Below are positions 1 through 7,459 of a stretch of DNA of 33,062 nucleotides, piece by piece. The translations under genes were made by a program, and so were the position numbers. The stretch comes from Chlamydiota bacterium (lineage in GTDB: Bacteria; Chlamydiota; Chlamydiia; Chlamydiales; SM23-39), in contig JAJFMM010000149.1 of the NCBI GenBank assembly GCA_021772165.1, positions 1 through 33,062 of the forward strand, read 5' to 3'. Position 1 is the stretch's first letter. Each line of letters opens with the position of its first letter. The notes beneath the pieces were generated by a model, which was not told where the DNA came from, searched no databases, and saw only the letters and a list, made by a program, of their open reading frames with translations.

Positions 1-343
1 CCCAAGTCTCGATCACATCGTCAGTCGATTCAACTTTTTTATCACCAAAGACATGAGGATGACGGCGAATCAGTTTTTCACTTACCTCTTGAATGGAGTC
101 AGCGATAGAGAAGAGCCCCTGCTTCTCGCCTAATTTAGCGATGAAGACCAGAGTATAGAGCACATCACCGAGCTCCTCGACCATTTCATCCTTCTCCTGG
201 CGATCGATCGCCTCGATCAACTCATGAGCCTCCTCCAGAAGATAAGGTTGCAGTGAAAATAAAGTTTGCTCACGGTCCCAGGGGCAGCCCCCCTCTCCCA
301 ATAATTGATCAGCTATATTCAATAATTTACTAAACTCTTCCAC
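1..343 (-). CDS. mazG: MazG-type nucleoside triphosphate pyrophosphohydrolase, N-terminal part (runs off window)
   Basis: Reading the minus strand from a GTG at 343 gives 114 codons that stay open to the window edge, so only the N-terminal part is visible. The product would hydrolyse (d)NTPs to monophosphates, a house-cleaning role in the cytoplasm. Visible MazG hallmarks are CPWDREQT near residue 21, EEAHELIEAI near 38, the metal-binding EELGDVLY near 57 and RRHPHVFGD near 93. The GTG start is preceded by a run of five G four bases upstream and by an in-frame stop, so no earlier start exists. The assignment is firm; whether it has one or two MazG domains cannot be seen. Confidence 0.93.
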   Translation of the reverse strand, partial: MEEFSKLLNIADQLLGEGGCPWDREQTLFSLQPYLLEEAHELIEAIDRQEKDEMVEELGDVLYTLVFIAKLGEKQGLFSIADSIQEVSEKLIRRHPHVFGDKKVESTDDVIETW

Positions 344-395
344 AAAACCCCCACTGTTTTAAAACAACAGCCAAACAGATAATAAATAGTTATCA

Positions 396-425
396 TTGCA
401 AGCTATTCGAAAAGCGGTGTACAAT
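396..425 (+). promoter_or_regulatory. Putative sigma-70-type promoter for the 1038-aa protein gene
   Basis: TTGCAA (396-401), an 18-base spacer and TACAAT (420-425) fit a housekeeping promoter. Transcription would begin near 432, giving a leader of about 27 bases before the ATG at 459. The in-frame TTG at 396 lies inside the -35 box, so it should not be used as the start codon. Confidence 0.55.
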
Positions 426-458
426 TTTTATAGAGTAAACAACTTTGAGTCAACGATT

Positions 459-3400
459 ATGTGGTCTATAAGCATTTTTTCAAGTGGTTCACAATCCAGC
501 ATATCTACCCAGATGGAAGCGCCGAAACAGACTCAAGCATCGTTCTGGAGTAGATTTTGGCCCTTTGGCTCAACGAGTACAGCAACTCCTCTGCAAGAAA
601 AGATAATAGAGCAGGCTCCAGAGACCGAGACGAGCGCGAAGAGTGCATCGCTCTGGCAGCGCTTAAAGCCATCCTTTTCCCTCCCCTCTATATCGTTGCC
701 AGCCCTGCCCTCTGTATCACTGCCATCTCTACCGCGCTGGCCAGGTGCAACAGCCCCTCCCTCAATCGATCAGATGAGTAATCCAGAATTACTGAACACG
801 ATGGGCACTAAAATCCAAAATTCTCTCACTGCCTCCACGAAAGACGGTAACAACGTTATCAAAGCTGACACCGATGAGGTACTGAACGAGTTTATCAAAA
901 AAGCCTCTATGTTTGGCACTTTGACCATGATGGATACTAATTTGAGCAGTGCAGATTCTGCTGACATCATTAAAAAAGTGTGTGATGAAAAGCGTTCGCT
1001 TCTTGACGTCTACATGGAAAACCATGGAGACAAACTCGGCTTTTTTGGATCTCTTTCCATTAAATTCACCTATTTCATCTATTACCATTGTGGAATCATC
1101 CCCAACACAGTAGATGCGATAGCAAAGTCACTTCTTGAGAAAATGCGCTCTGAACTGGTCCTCAAAGACGGCGGAAAAAACCTAAACAATCTAATGAGCA
1201 AGACACTGTCTCATGCAAGTTCCTTTTTAGCCAATTACCTAAGAGCTGTAAAAGAGTTTAACGAAGGAAAAGGAAAAAATGATCTAGATGCCTATCTCTC
1301 CGAACAGTTGCAGCAACCCATTGATAGGATTTGCGAGGAATTCGGCGATACAGCAATCAATCACCTTTTCCCGGAAAAAATCCCCTTTTTCCAGAGCTGG
1401 AAAGAAGATAGCAAACATCGCAGCATTCGCATTCTATCCACGATCTTTACCTATCCATTGGAAGCCTATCTAAACTACCGTGTAAAAAAAGAGCTCAGAG
1501 AACAGATTCCTTCCCTGACAAAATCCCTTGTCGAATCGAGCACCCAGGAAACTCATCAGAAAAACCTACCTTTCTCCGTTTCCATTACAATGGCTATTAA
1601 AGATCAGCTCATTTTATTCAAAGATCAGCTCAGCGAATCTAATTTTATAGCTGATGAAACCCCCATTGAAATGTCCGGAACAGAGAAACTACCCCAAGTC
1701 GTTTCTAAGCTCCTCGAGATTCTAGAACTGGAGAAACCCGACAGCGGCATACTGTCTCCATTCAAAAATATAATGTCCTCAATGGTGACGAGCAGTCTTC
1801 AAACATCCATCGTCGATGGTTGCCGTGCGTTTTTCGAGTATTGCAGCGAACCGGCCAATTCAGAAACGTTTTTCTATCAGCTTCTCTCTCTCGCCAACAT
1901 ACCTTTTACAGGTCAGGCTCCATCCACTCCTGAAGAGTGGAATCGATTGGAAAACATCTACTCTGAGCAGAAAAGTCTCATGCGTAGTGAGGCCGGAGAT
2001 CTATTTAAAACACTCATCCATCAATCTGTATCGAGTCAGATACAAGGCCTCTCAGAAGAGGATATGCAACAAATTGCAAATCAATACAGCCAATCACATA
2101 GAGATGGATTGAGAGATACGGCCGATCTTCTCGATGCAGATCTTCTGAAAATGAAAGAAACCCTACAAATCCCTTCAAGAAGCATTCTCCATCAACTAGA
2201 CTCTTTCCTCTCGTCTGTCAATTCCTATCGAGCACCGGCTGCTATCGAAGAAAATCCTCTGTTATCAGGGGCTTTTAAAGAAGGAATCGCTCAGACCCTA
2301 AAGCCATCCTATCTTCATCTGAACACTTTAGTTGATGAGGCAATTACAGCAAAAGAGATCCAGAAAACGTTTACGACCGATTCAGCTATCGCTAAAGAAC
2401 TTGAAACTATCCACAACCTCCTACAACAATGTTCTCTTAAGACAGCAGCAGCAGTTCTTCCTAAAATCTCTCCCGTCTATCAAAGCGCGCTCAATCAGAT
2501 CCACTCACAACGCGAAGATACAGATCTAATAGCGGCTCTTTTACAAGAACATTTCGAGCAGCTAGAACAATTCAACAAAGAATTTCAAGCAAACGATCTT
2601 ACAGTAAAGAATCTAAAATCTCTCAATGATCTCTTGAGCCAACTTGCTCATGCAACGGACCAAAGGATCACGGGAGAAAAGTCCGACTTCCAGTGGACAA
2701 AGAACCGTAAGCAGATTGAAATTCTCAGTCAGGTTTTACCAGATGAAGAAAAAGAAGTTCTTCATGCTTTTATCGATGCTCTCGAACAATCTCAATCTCT
2801 GCAAGATTCCAACAGCCATAAGATTGTCTTACACCGTAAATTGAAAGACCTTCATTTCGACTACTGTAGAAAACGAGAAAATAGCGAACTTAGGTTTACA
2901 AACAGCCTACAAACAGCTCAAAGCCGAGCCTGGGAGAGCTTTGAATCTATCGATAGTTCTGCCCGGGTTGCTCATGAAGACCTACAAGGCTCCCTAAACA
3001 TCATGACAAATGCCCTTGTTGAATTGAGAAAAACCATTCCGGAGATTCTCCCAAAGAGGAATGAAACAAGAGACGCACAAATCGTTCGTTCTTTAGGTGG
3101 CACAGTTTCTCTAATCACAGGAGCTGCTACCGCTGCACTGGGAGTCGGCCTTACCCACTATATGGGGACTACCTACGCAACACCTATTTTGGGGGGAGCG
3201 ATGGGAGCTCTCTATTCTTGGAAAAAGAATCCGGCCATAAACAAACTCTCGCTCCTGAATAGAACGGCTCTAGGCGTCTTAAGCGGATTTGGAGCTACTT
3301 ATGCTTCTTATCCAACAATCGCCAATACTTACATAGCTCCAACAATACTCTCTGGCACAGCAACTTACATAGCTCCAGCAATACTCGCTAGCACAGCAAT

Positions 3401-3575
3401 AGGACAGGAGACACAGAAAGCAGCTAGTGCCACAATTTCTGATTCTATCGTCTATCCTCAGGTCATGGAGATTTTCGATAACATGTACGAGTTCATCGTA
3501 AAAGAAGGACATGTCAAGAAGTGGGCCGTGATTGACTCAGTTAACATGATCAACGAAGCCTACCGAAAGCCGTAA
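459..3575 (+). CDS. Large unrecognised protein (1038 aa) with C-terminal hydrophobic domain
   Basis: I do not recognise this protein. From the ATG at 459 it begins with a Ser/Thr/Pro-rich tract of about 100 residues. That tract holds two Trp-rich patches (SFWSRFWPF, SLWQRLKPSF) and a degenerate Ser-Leu-Pro repeat (SLPSISLPALPSVSLPSLP). A long, mostly helical, charged middle section follows, with Gln/Glu/Leu-rich stretches that suggest coiled coils. Residues of about 890-1000 form a Gly/Ala-rich hydrophobic region with several possible membrane segments. This includes a duplicated segment (TYIAPTILSGTA / TYIAPAILASTA). No signal peptide is seen. A Ser/Pro-rich N-terminus and bilobed hydrophobic C-terminus in a chlamydial accessory locus make a secreted or inclusion-associated protein possible, but that is inference. 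The start is uncertain: no clear Shine-Dalgarno precedes 459, and ATG 513 is an alternative. Confidence 0.75.
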   Translation: MWSISIFSSGSQSSISTQMEAPKQTQASFWSRFWPFGSTSTATPLQEKIIEQAPETETSAKSASLWQRLKPSFSLPSISLPALPSVSLPSLPRWPGATAPPSIDQMSNPELLNTMGTKIQNSLTASTKDGNNVIKADTDEVLNEFIKKASMFGTLTMMDTNLSSADSADIIKKVCDEKRSLLDVYMENHGDKLGFFGSLSIKFTYFIYYHCGIIPNTVDAIAKSLLEKMRSELVLKDGGKNLNNLMSKTLSHASSFLANYLRAVKEFNEGKGKNDLDAYLSEQLQQPIDRICEEFGDTAINHLFPEKIPFFQSWKEDSKHRSIRILSTIFTYPLEAYLNYRVKKELREQIPSLTKSLVESSTQETHQKNLPFSVSITMAIKDQLILFKDQLSESNFIADETPIEMSGTEKLPQVVSKLLEILELEKPDSGILSPFKNIMSSMVTSSLQTSIVDGCRAFFEYCSEPANSETFFYQLLSLANIPFTGQAPSTPEEWNRLENIYSEQKSLMRSEAGDLFKTLIHQSVSSQIQGLSEEDMQQIANQYSQSHRDGLRDTADLLDADLLKMKETLQIPSRSILHQLDSFLSSVNSYRAPAAIEENPLLSGAFKEGIAQTLKPSYLHLNTLVDEAITAKEIQKTFTTDSAIAKELETIHNLLQQCSLKTAAAVLPKISPVYQSALNQIHSQREDTDLIAALLQEHFEQLEQFNKEFQANDLTVKNLKSLNDLLSQLAHATDQRITGEKSDFQWTKNRKQIEILSQVLPDEEKEVLHAFIDALEQSQSLQDSNSHKIVLHRKLKDLHFDYCRKRENSELRFTNSLQTAQSRAWESFESIDSSARVAHEDLQGSLNIMTNALVELRKTIPEILPKRNETRDAQIVRSLGGTVSLITGAATAALGVGLTHYMGTTYATPILGGAMGALYSWKKNPAINKLSLLNRTALGVLSGFGATYASYPTIANTYIAPTILSGTATYIAPAILASTAIGQETQKAASATISDSIVYPQVMEIFDNMYEFIVKEGHVKKWAVIDSVNMINEAYRKP
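3327..3398 (+). repeat. Two tandem 36-bp in-frame repeats
   Basis: Copies at 3327-3362 and 3363-3398 differ at only four positions. Each encodes 12 residues (pattern TYIAPxILxxTA), so the unit keeps frame and duplicates part of the hydrophobic C-terminal region of the 1038-aa protein. Confidence 0.85.
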
Positions 3576-4154
3576 GAGGAGAATACGGAGCCTAGAGTGG
3601 AATAACCGTTAGCATATACAGCAACCTGTCTTCTCCATCCTTGGTGCTTTTAGAGTCGTCCATACCAAATCTGGATCAGATTGCTGGCTAACATTCCCCC
3701 CATTAGCAATTCCGTTCTCTGTCTGTAATTTTTCTCTTATTAAAGAACTCTTGTTATGCAAATCATTAACCATCTTTTGGGTTATCAATCCAGATCCAAC
3801 AAGAGATGTAAGGGCTACAGCCATATCAACATTCGGTGACGTTTGAAAAAAAGCTTCATGATAGTTTCTAGTTGCACAATAGACACCATCAAACGCAGCA
3901 ATTGAGAAAAAAGGTCGTTTATATTAACTTTACACAATCTAAACATCAGGCTTTTTACCTATAAACTCTCAAAACTGACTGGGTCGAGTATTTTCGATTC
4001 ACTCCTAGAATTATCTTTCTAAATCATTGCGAACAAGAAATCATGAGTAGAACTAGACAATTTATATTTGAAGTTCAATTCTATCTACTTCTTTACTTTT
4101 CAATTCTGAAATTCCCTATCCATTATTATCTGAATCTAATAAAACTAACTTATA
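3576..4154. other. AT-rich accessory spacer
   Basis: This stretch between the two unrecognised genes is visibly richer in A and T than the housekeeping genes (about a quarter G+C around 4081-4140). It contains the minus-strand fragment at 3609-3923 and otherwise many stops in all frames. I see no tRNA, terminator hairpin or insertion-sequence ends in it. Confidence 0.6.
3609..3923 (-). pseudogene. Small or 5'-truncated reading frame ending in a CCIC (CaaX-like) tail
   Basis: The minus strand is open from 3923 to a TAA at 3609. The first usable start is an ATG at 3824, giving 71 aa. The 33 codons above it (for example the stretch reading FDGVYCATRNYHEAFF) also look protein-like but contain no start codon, and a TAA closes the frame just upstream. 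The ATG at 3824 has no Shine-Dalgarno. This pattern fits a gene that has lost its 5' end better than an intact small gene. The encoded C-terminus is MEKTGCCIC, whose last four residues resemble a eukaryotic prenylation box. I cannot assign a family. It could also be a chance open frame. Confidence 0.3.
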
Positions 4155-4183
4155 TTGACAACTAGACAGAATAGCATTAAAAT
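4155..4183 (+). promoter_or_regulatory. Sigma-70-type promoter for the 318-aa membrane protein gene
   Basis: A perfect TTGACA (4155-4160), a 17-base spacer and TAAAAT (4178-4183; 5 of 6 matches) lie about 30 bases before the ATG at 4215. Transcription would start near 4190. The in-frame TTG at 4155 is part of the -35 box and is not a start codon. Confidence 0.75.
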
Positions 4184-4214
4184 AATACACGAAAACTATA
4201 GAAAAGGATTAATA

Positions 4215-5171
4215 ATGTCAGTTGGAGATATTAGCAAAAGCGCTTATATTGGAGGTACGCTAGGTACTATCGCAGGATGTTGCATAGGCGGTACAGCCGG
4301 AGCTTTGGCTCTTGGCGGAGCGGGAGCCGCAATGGGTTTAAAAGCAGGAGGCTGGATTTTCAATGCGAAACTGGCTAACAAAGTAGCTGACGAACTTTTA
4401 AAAGATTTCCATCATATTATCAATACTTCCTCAAAATATCTGTTTACAGGAGGAGTTGTTGCAGGTTCTTTTATTCTTGGGACGCAAAGTCTTCACAATT
4501 TCTGCCAACTTCCTTCGTCTGAAAATTCTACAACCTGTCAAATTTTCCCTAATATAGGACTGCCTCTAGCTATTGCCTCTGTTGCTGGTGCTACTGCCCT
4601 AATTCACAAAAACATCAAAAATTTACGTCACGAAGAAACTCAAGCAATAGAAGTGCAACAACAACTAGACAAATCAATTAGCAAAGCTATAGATAAATAT
4701 AACGATAAAACTCAAATCATAACACCATACGTTTCCAGAGAAACAAAAATAAATCCAGACTCACTTAGAATTCATAACGAACTCTCTGAACTTGAAGAAA
4801 CCCTAAGCAAAGCAAAAGTCAGCACTACATTTTGGGGTTATAGAATCGTTACGATAGAAGGATCGGATCACCCCTTATCCCTTGACGATTTTGCAGAAAA
4901 AATACTCAAAATTGGACATTCATACTATGACAACAAATGTCTGGACTCCAAAACCAGTCAATTAGGACTGAAACTTGTAAGTAAAATAGAAGGATTTTAT
5001 AAATCAACTGACGGACAACTAAAAAACAGAAACTTCATTACAAGATTTTTCAATTGGCTCCGAGAGGACAATTGTGTTTTGAATTGCTTATATTTTCTTT
5101 GCTCTCCTCGGTCAAATCTTGAGCTTTTTGCTGCATATGATTTTGTGAGTAGACACCGTAGGATAACGTAG
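4215..5171 (+). CDS. Unrecognised membrane protein (318 aa), possible inclusion-membrane or effector protein
   Basis: I do not recognise the family. The ATG at 4215 is supported by an AAAAGGA ribosome binding site seven bases upstream and by the promoter at 4155-4183. Residues of about 10-50 form a Gly/Ala-rich hydrophobic stretch with GxxxG spacing (IGGTLGTIAGCCIGG...). Two further hydrophobic segments lie near residues 78-97 and 110-135, and the remaining 180 residues are hydrophilic. There is no cleavable signal peptide. Paired hydrophobic segments at the N-terminus followed by a soluble tail resemble chlamydial Inc proteins, but this is analogy only. The gene is AT-rich relative to its neighbours, which together with the isolated promoter suggests recent acquisition or fast evolution. 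Confidence 0.75.
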   Translation: MSVGDISKSAYIGGTLGTIAGCCIGGTAGALALGGAGAAMGLKAGGWIFNAKLANKVADELLKDFHHIINTSSKYLFTGGVVAGSFILGTQSLHNFCQLPSSENSTTCQIFPNIGLPLAIASVAGATALIHKNIKNLRHEETQAIEVQQQLDKSISKAIDKYNDKTQIITPYVSRETKINPDSLRIHNELSELEETLSKAKVSTTFWGYRIVTIEGSDHPLSLDDFAEKILKIGHSYYDNKCLDSKTSQLGLKLVSKIEGFYKSTDGQLKNRNFITRFFNWLREDNCVLNCLYFLCSPRSNLELFAAYDFVSRHRRIT

Positions 5172-5257
5172 ATCTCCCTCTGATTTTCGACTTCTCTCTC
5201 TTGCCTATGTCACGAAATCATTGCGGCAGATGCGCCAGATGGCTATTCTGACAGGCA

Positions 5258-6382
5258 ATGAACACAAATAGCTTTTTTGTTGCAGCGACGGGTCAAAACG
5301 TCGGAAAAACCACGACGTGTCTCGGCCTCGTTGCAGGCCTGCAGAAACGTCATCAGTCTGTCGGCTTCCTCAAGCCTGTCGGGCAAGAGCATATCGAGAC
5401 AGAGAGCGGCCACCGCGTCGATAAAGACGTCGTTCTTTTCAAAGATCATTTTCAGCTCAAAGAATCATGCGAAGAGATGAGCCCGGTCCTGTTTCCTCGT
5501 GGTTTTACCCGCGACTATCTCGATGGCAGAGTCAACCATGAGGGACTCACGGCTAAGATCCGAAATGCTTATCAAGTGATTAGCAGCCAGAATGAGATCA
5601 CGGTCATCGAGGGCACCGGCCATACAGGCGTCGGCTCGATTGTCGATCTAAACAATGCTCAGGTGGCGAAGATGCTCGGTGTTGGGGTCATTCTCGTGGC
5701 TCCGGGTGGTCTGGGCTCGAGTTTTGATGAGCTCGCTCTCAATGTCCTGATGTGCCGCCATCACGATGTGAAGGTCGCCGGTGTGATCCTCAATCGTGTA
5801 TTGGAGGACAAGCGGGAGATGGCTAAGGAATACATGACCAAGGCTCTGGCCCGTTGGCAGATTCCCCTGCTCGGCTGCATTCCTTATAACGCCTTTCTCA
5901 GCTCCCCTTCCATGAAGGACTTTGAGCTTTTGTTTCAGACAGAGTTGTTAACGGGTGAGGAATTTCGTCTCCGCCATTTTAAGCATATCCGTCTTGTGGC
6001 CAGCTCGGTTGAGATCTACAAGAGCATCATCGTGCCTCATCAGCTGATCGTCACGCCTGCGGGTCGAGAAGATATTATTCTGGCCACGTTAACTCGCTTT
6101 TGGGACATGAAAATTGCGCATCCCGATGAAGATCTCAAAACGGGTATGATTCTCACCGGCAAACACCCGCCGAAAGACTCGATTCTCGAACAGATCAAAA
6201 GAGCCAATATTCCTATGCTCTATGTCCCTGTCAGCTCGTTCATTGCTATGAAAATGATCGGCAGTCAGATCACTAAGATCCGCACTGAAGATGTCGCTAA
6301 AGTACGCGAAGCGATTGGACTCGTGGAGAAGTACATCGATTTTGATGCACTGTTGTCTGCCACCAACTCCAAAACTGACTGA
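5258..6382 (+). CDS. BioD-like P-loop ATPase with DRTGG domain (Pta N-terminal-like)
   Basis: The 374-aa product matches the two-domain architecture of the N-terminal part of long phosphotransacetylases, also found as a free-standing protein. Residues 1-215 are a dethiobiotin-synthetase-like P-loop ATPase with the Walker A motif ATGQNVGKTT near residues 10-19, and VIEGTGHTGVGS near 126 carries the usual acidic partner. Residues of about 240-350 resemble the DRTGG domain (e.g. GMILTGKHPPKDSI). There is no acetyltransferase domain, so it is not itself a Pta. The true function of free-standing copies is not settled; a regulatory or nucleotide-sensing role is likely. Its 3' end overlaps the convergent waaC-like gene by 86 bases. 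Confidence 0.85.
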   Translation: MNTNSFFVAATGQNVGKTTTCLGLVAGLQKRHQSVGFLKPVGQEHIETESGHRVDKDVVLFKDHFQLKESCEEMSPVLFPRGFTRDYLDGRVNHEGLTAKIRNAYQVISSQNEITVIEGTGHTGVGSIVDLNNAQVAKMLGVGVILVAPGGLGSSFDELALNVLMCRHHDVKVAGVILNRVLEDKREMAKEYMTKALARWQIPLLGCIPYNAFLSSPSMKDFELLFQTELLTGEEFRLRHFKHIRLVASSVEIYKSIIVPHQLIVTPAGREDIILATLTRFWDMKIAHPDEDLKTGMILTGKHPPKDSILEQIKRANIPMLYVPVSSFIAMKMIGSQITKIRTEDVAKVREAIGLVEKYIDFDALLSATNSKTD

Positions 6383-7415
6383 AGATCTCAACAGCTGCTA
6401 AGTTACGTATGCAGGCTCCGGTCGGACAGGTGCGCAAGAGTGGGCACTGCTTATCAAAGCGTTTGAGGTAGGGACACTCTCCTCGTATCGCGAGGTGGCG
6501 AGAGCCGATCGGCTTAAACACCTCCGGCATCGTAGGCCCGAAGAGGCTAAATGATGGCGCTGATGTCGTGCCGCAAAGATGCAGCGCTCCTGAATCGAAT
6601 GCAATCACAGCGCTCATCTCACTCATCAAGTTTTGCCAGACGGGCAGCTCGAGTCTCTCTACTACGAGGCTGTTTTGTGCAAATTGCTTCTGCAACGTTT
6701 CACAGAGTTTTTTCTCATTCTCATCGCCCCACATGAAAAAAAAGCCTGCGTCGAGGCTCTGGTCGATCTTGGAGAGAAAAGCTGAAAGTGTCTCCGGCGG
6801 CAGCTGCTTATTGATCCATTTCGATCCCGGACAAACCATGATCTTCTCTGCTTTTTTTGTCGGCATCGAGGCTATGATCTGATCGAGGTGTGCTTGCTCT
6901 TTCTCTGAAATGCGCAGGCGTACTCCCGGAAAGCCGCCTTGAGGCAAGGGCTTCTTGTCTTGGAGAAACTGCTGGATCTGACCAATGAGTTGCAGGCGAA
7001 TATTGAGGTTTTTAGGCACGTCATAGCGATACTTTGTAGCGAGGATGTTGGGCCACTCGCGCACAGATCGAATGCCAAAGCCCACTTTATGTCGGCTCTT
7101 CGAAAGCAGTGTTGCTACGGCAGATTTGCAATTGCCTTGTAGATCGAAGACGCAATCGTAGGTTGTGGCTCTGAGTGTGCGTGCGGCTCCGATGAGTTCC
7201 CTTTTCGCTTTTTTATCAAAGGCGATCACTCGATGGATGAGGGGATGCGCTGCTACGATGGAGGCAAAGCGTTTTTCCACGACCCAATCGATGGCAGCAT
7301 CCGGAAATTGTGCTTTTAGATAGTTCAGTACAACAAAAGATTGGATGATGTCTCCAAGTGAAGAGGTCTTTACGATTAAAATCTTACTTGCAGAGAATAG
7401 TGGTGGCTGGTGCAT
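6297..7415 (-). CDS. waaC: Lipopolysaccharide heptosyltransferase (GT9 family, WaaC-like)
   Basis: This 372-aa protein belongs to glycosyltransferase family 9, which adds heptose to the LPS inner core at the cytoplasmic face of the inner membrane. The N-terminal KILIVKTSSLGDIIQSF and DWVVEKRF (residues about 11-50) closely follow the WaaC pattern. FDSGALHLCGTTSAPSFSLFG near residue 270 is the conserved nucleotide-sugar binding region. The C-terminal third has four cysteines (ECPYL, QCPLLRTCPTGACI) that may form a small structural or metal site. About 29 codons at the 3' end lie antisense to the preceding gene and look like a non-conserved tail. The start at 7415 is 44 bases from the divergent POT gene. 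Pathogenic Chlamydia have a heptose-free LPS core, so this gene is a lineage marker. Confidence 0.88.
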   Translation of the reverse strand: MHQPPLFSASKILIVKTSSLGDIIQSFVVLNYLKAQFPDAAIDWVVEKRFASIVAAHPLIHRVIAFDKKAKRELIGAARTLRATTYDCVFDLQGNCKSAVATLLSKSRHKVGFGIRSVREWPNILATKYRYDVPKNLNIRLQLIGQIQQFLQDKKPLPQGGFPGVRLRISEKEQAHLDQIIASMPTKKAEKIMVCPGSKWINKQLPPETLSAFLSKIDQSLDAGFFFMWGDENEKKLCETLQKQFAQNSLVVERLELPVWQNLMSEMSAVIAFDSGALHLCGTTSAPSFSLFGPTMPEVFKPIGSRHLAIRGECPYLKRFDKQCPLLRTCPTGACIRNLAAVEIFSQFWSWWQTTVHQNRCTSPRVQSLRVL

Positions 7416-7459
7416 GGTAAAGAAAAGTTGATTTAAGCACGAAAACTTCCAGGAGGTCT

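Noticed and set aside
4043..4165. A 40-codon plus-strand frame (begins MSRTRQFIFE) in the AT-rich spacer
   Set aside because: It has no good ribosome binding site, is very rich in aromatic and aliphatic codons as expected from AT-rich DNA, and its end overlaps the -35 box of the promoter at 4155.
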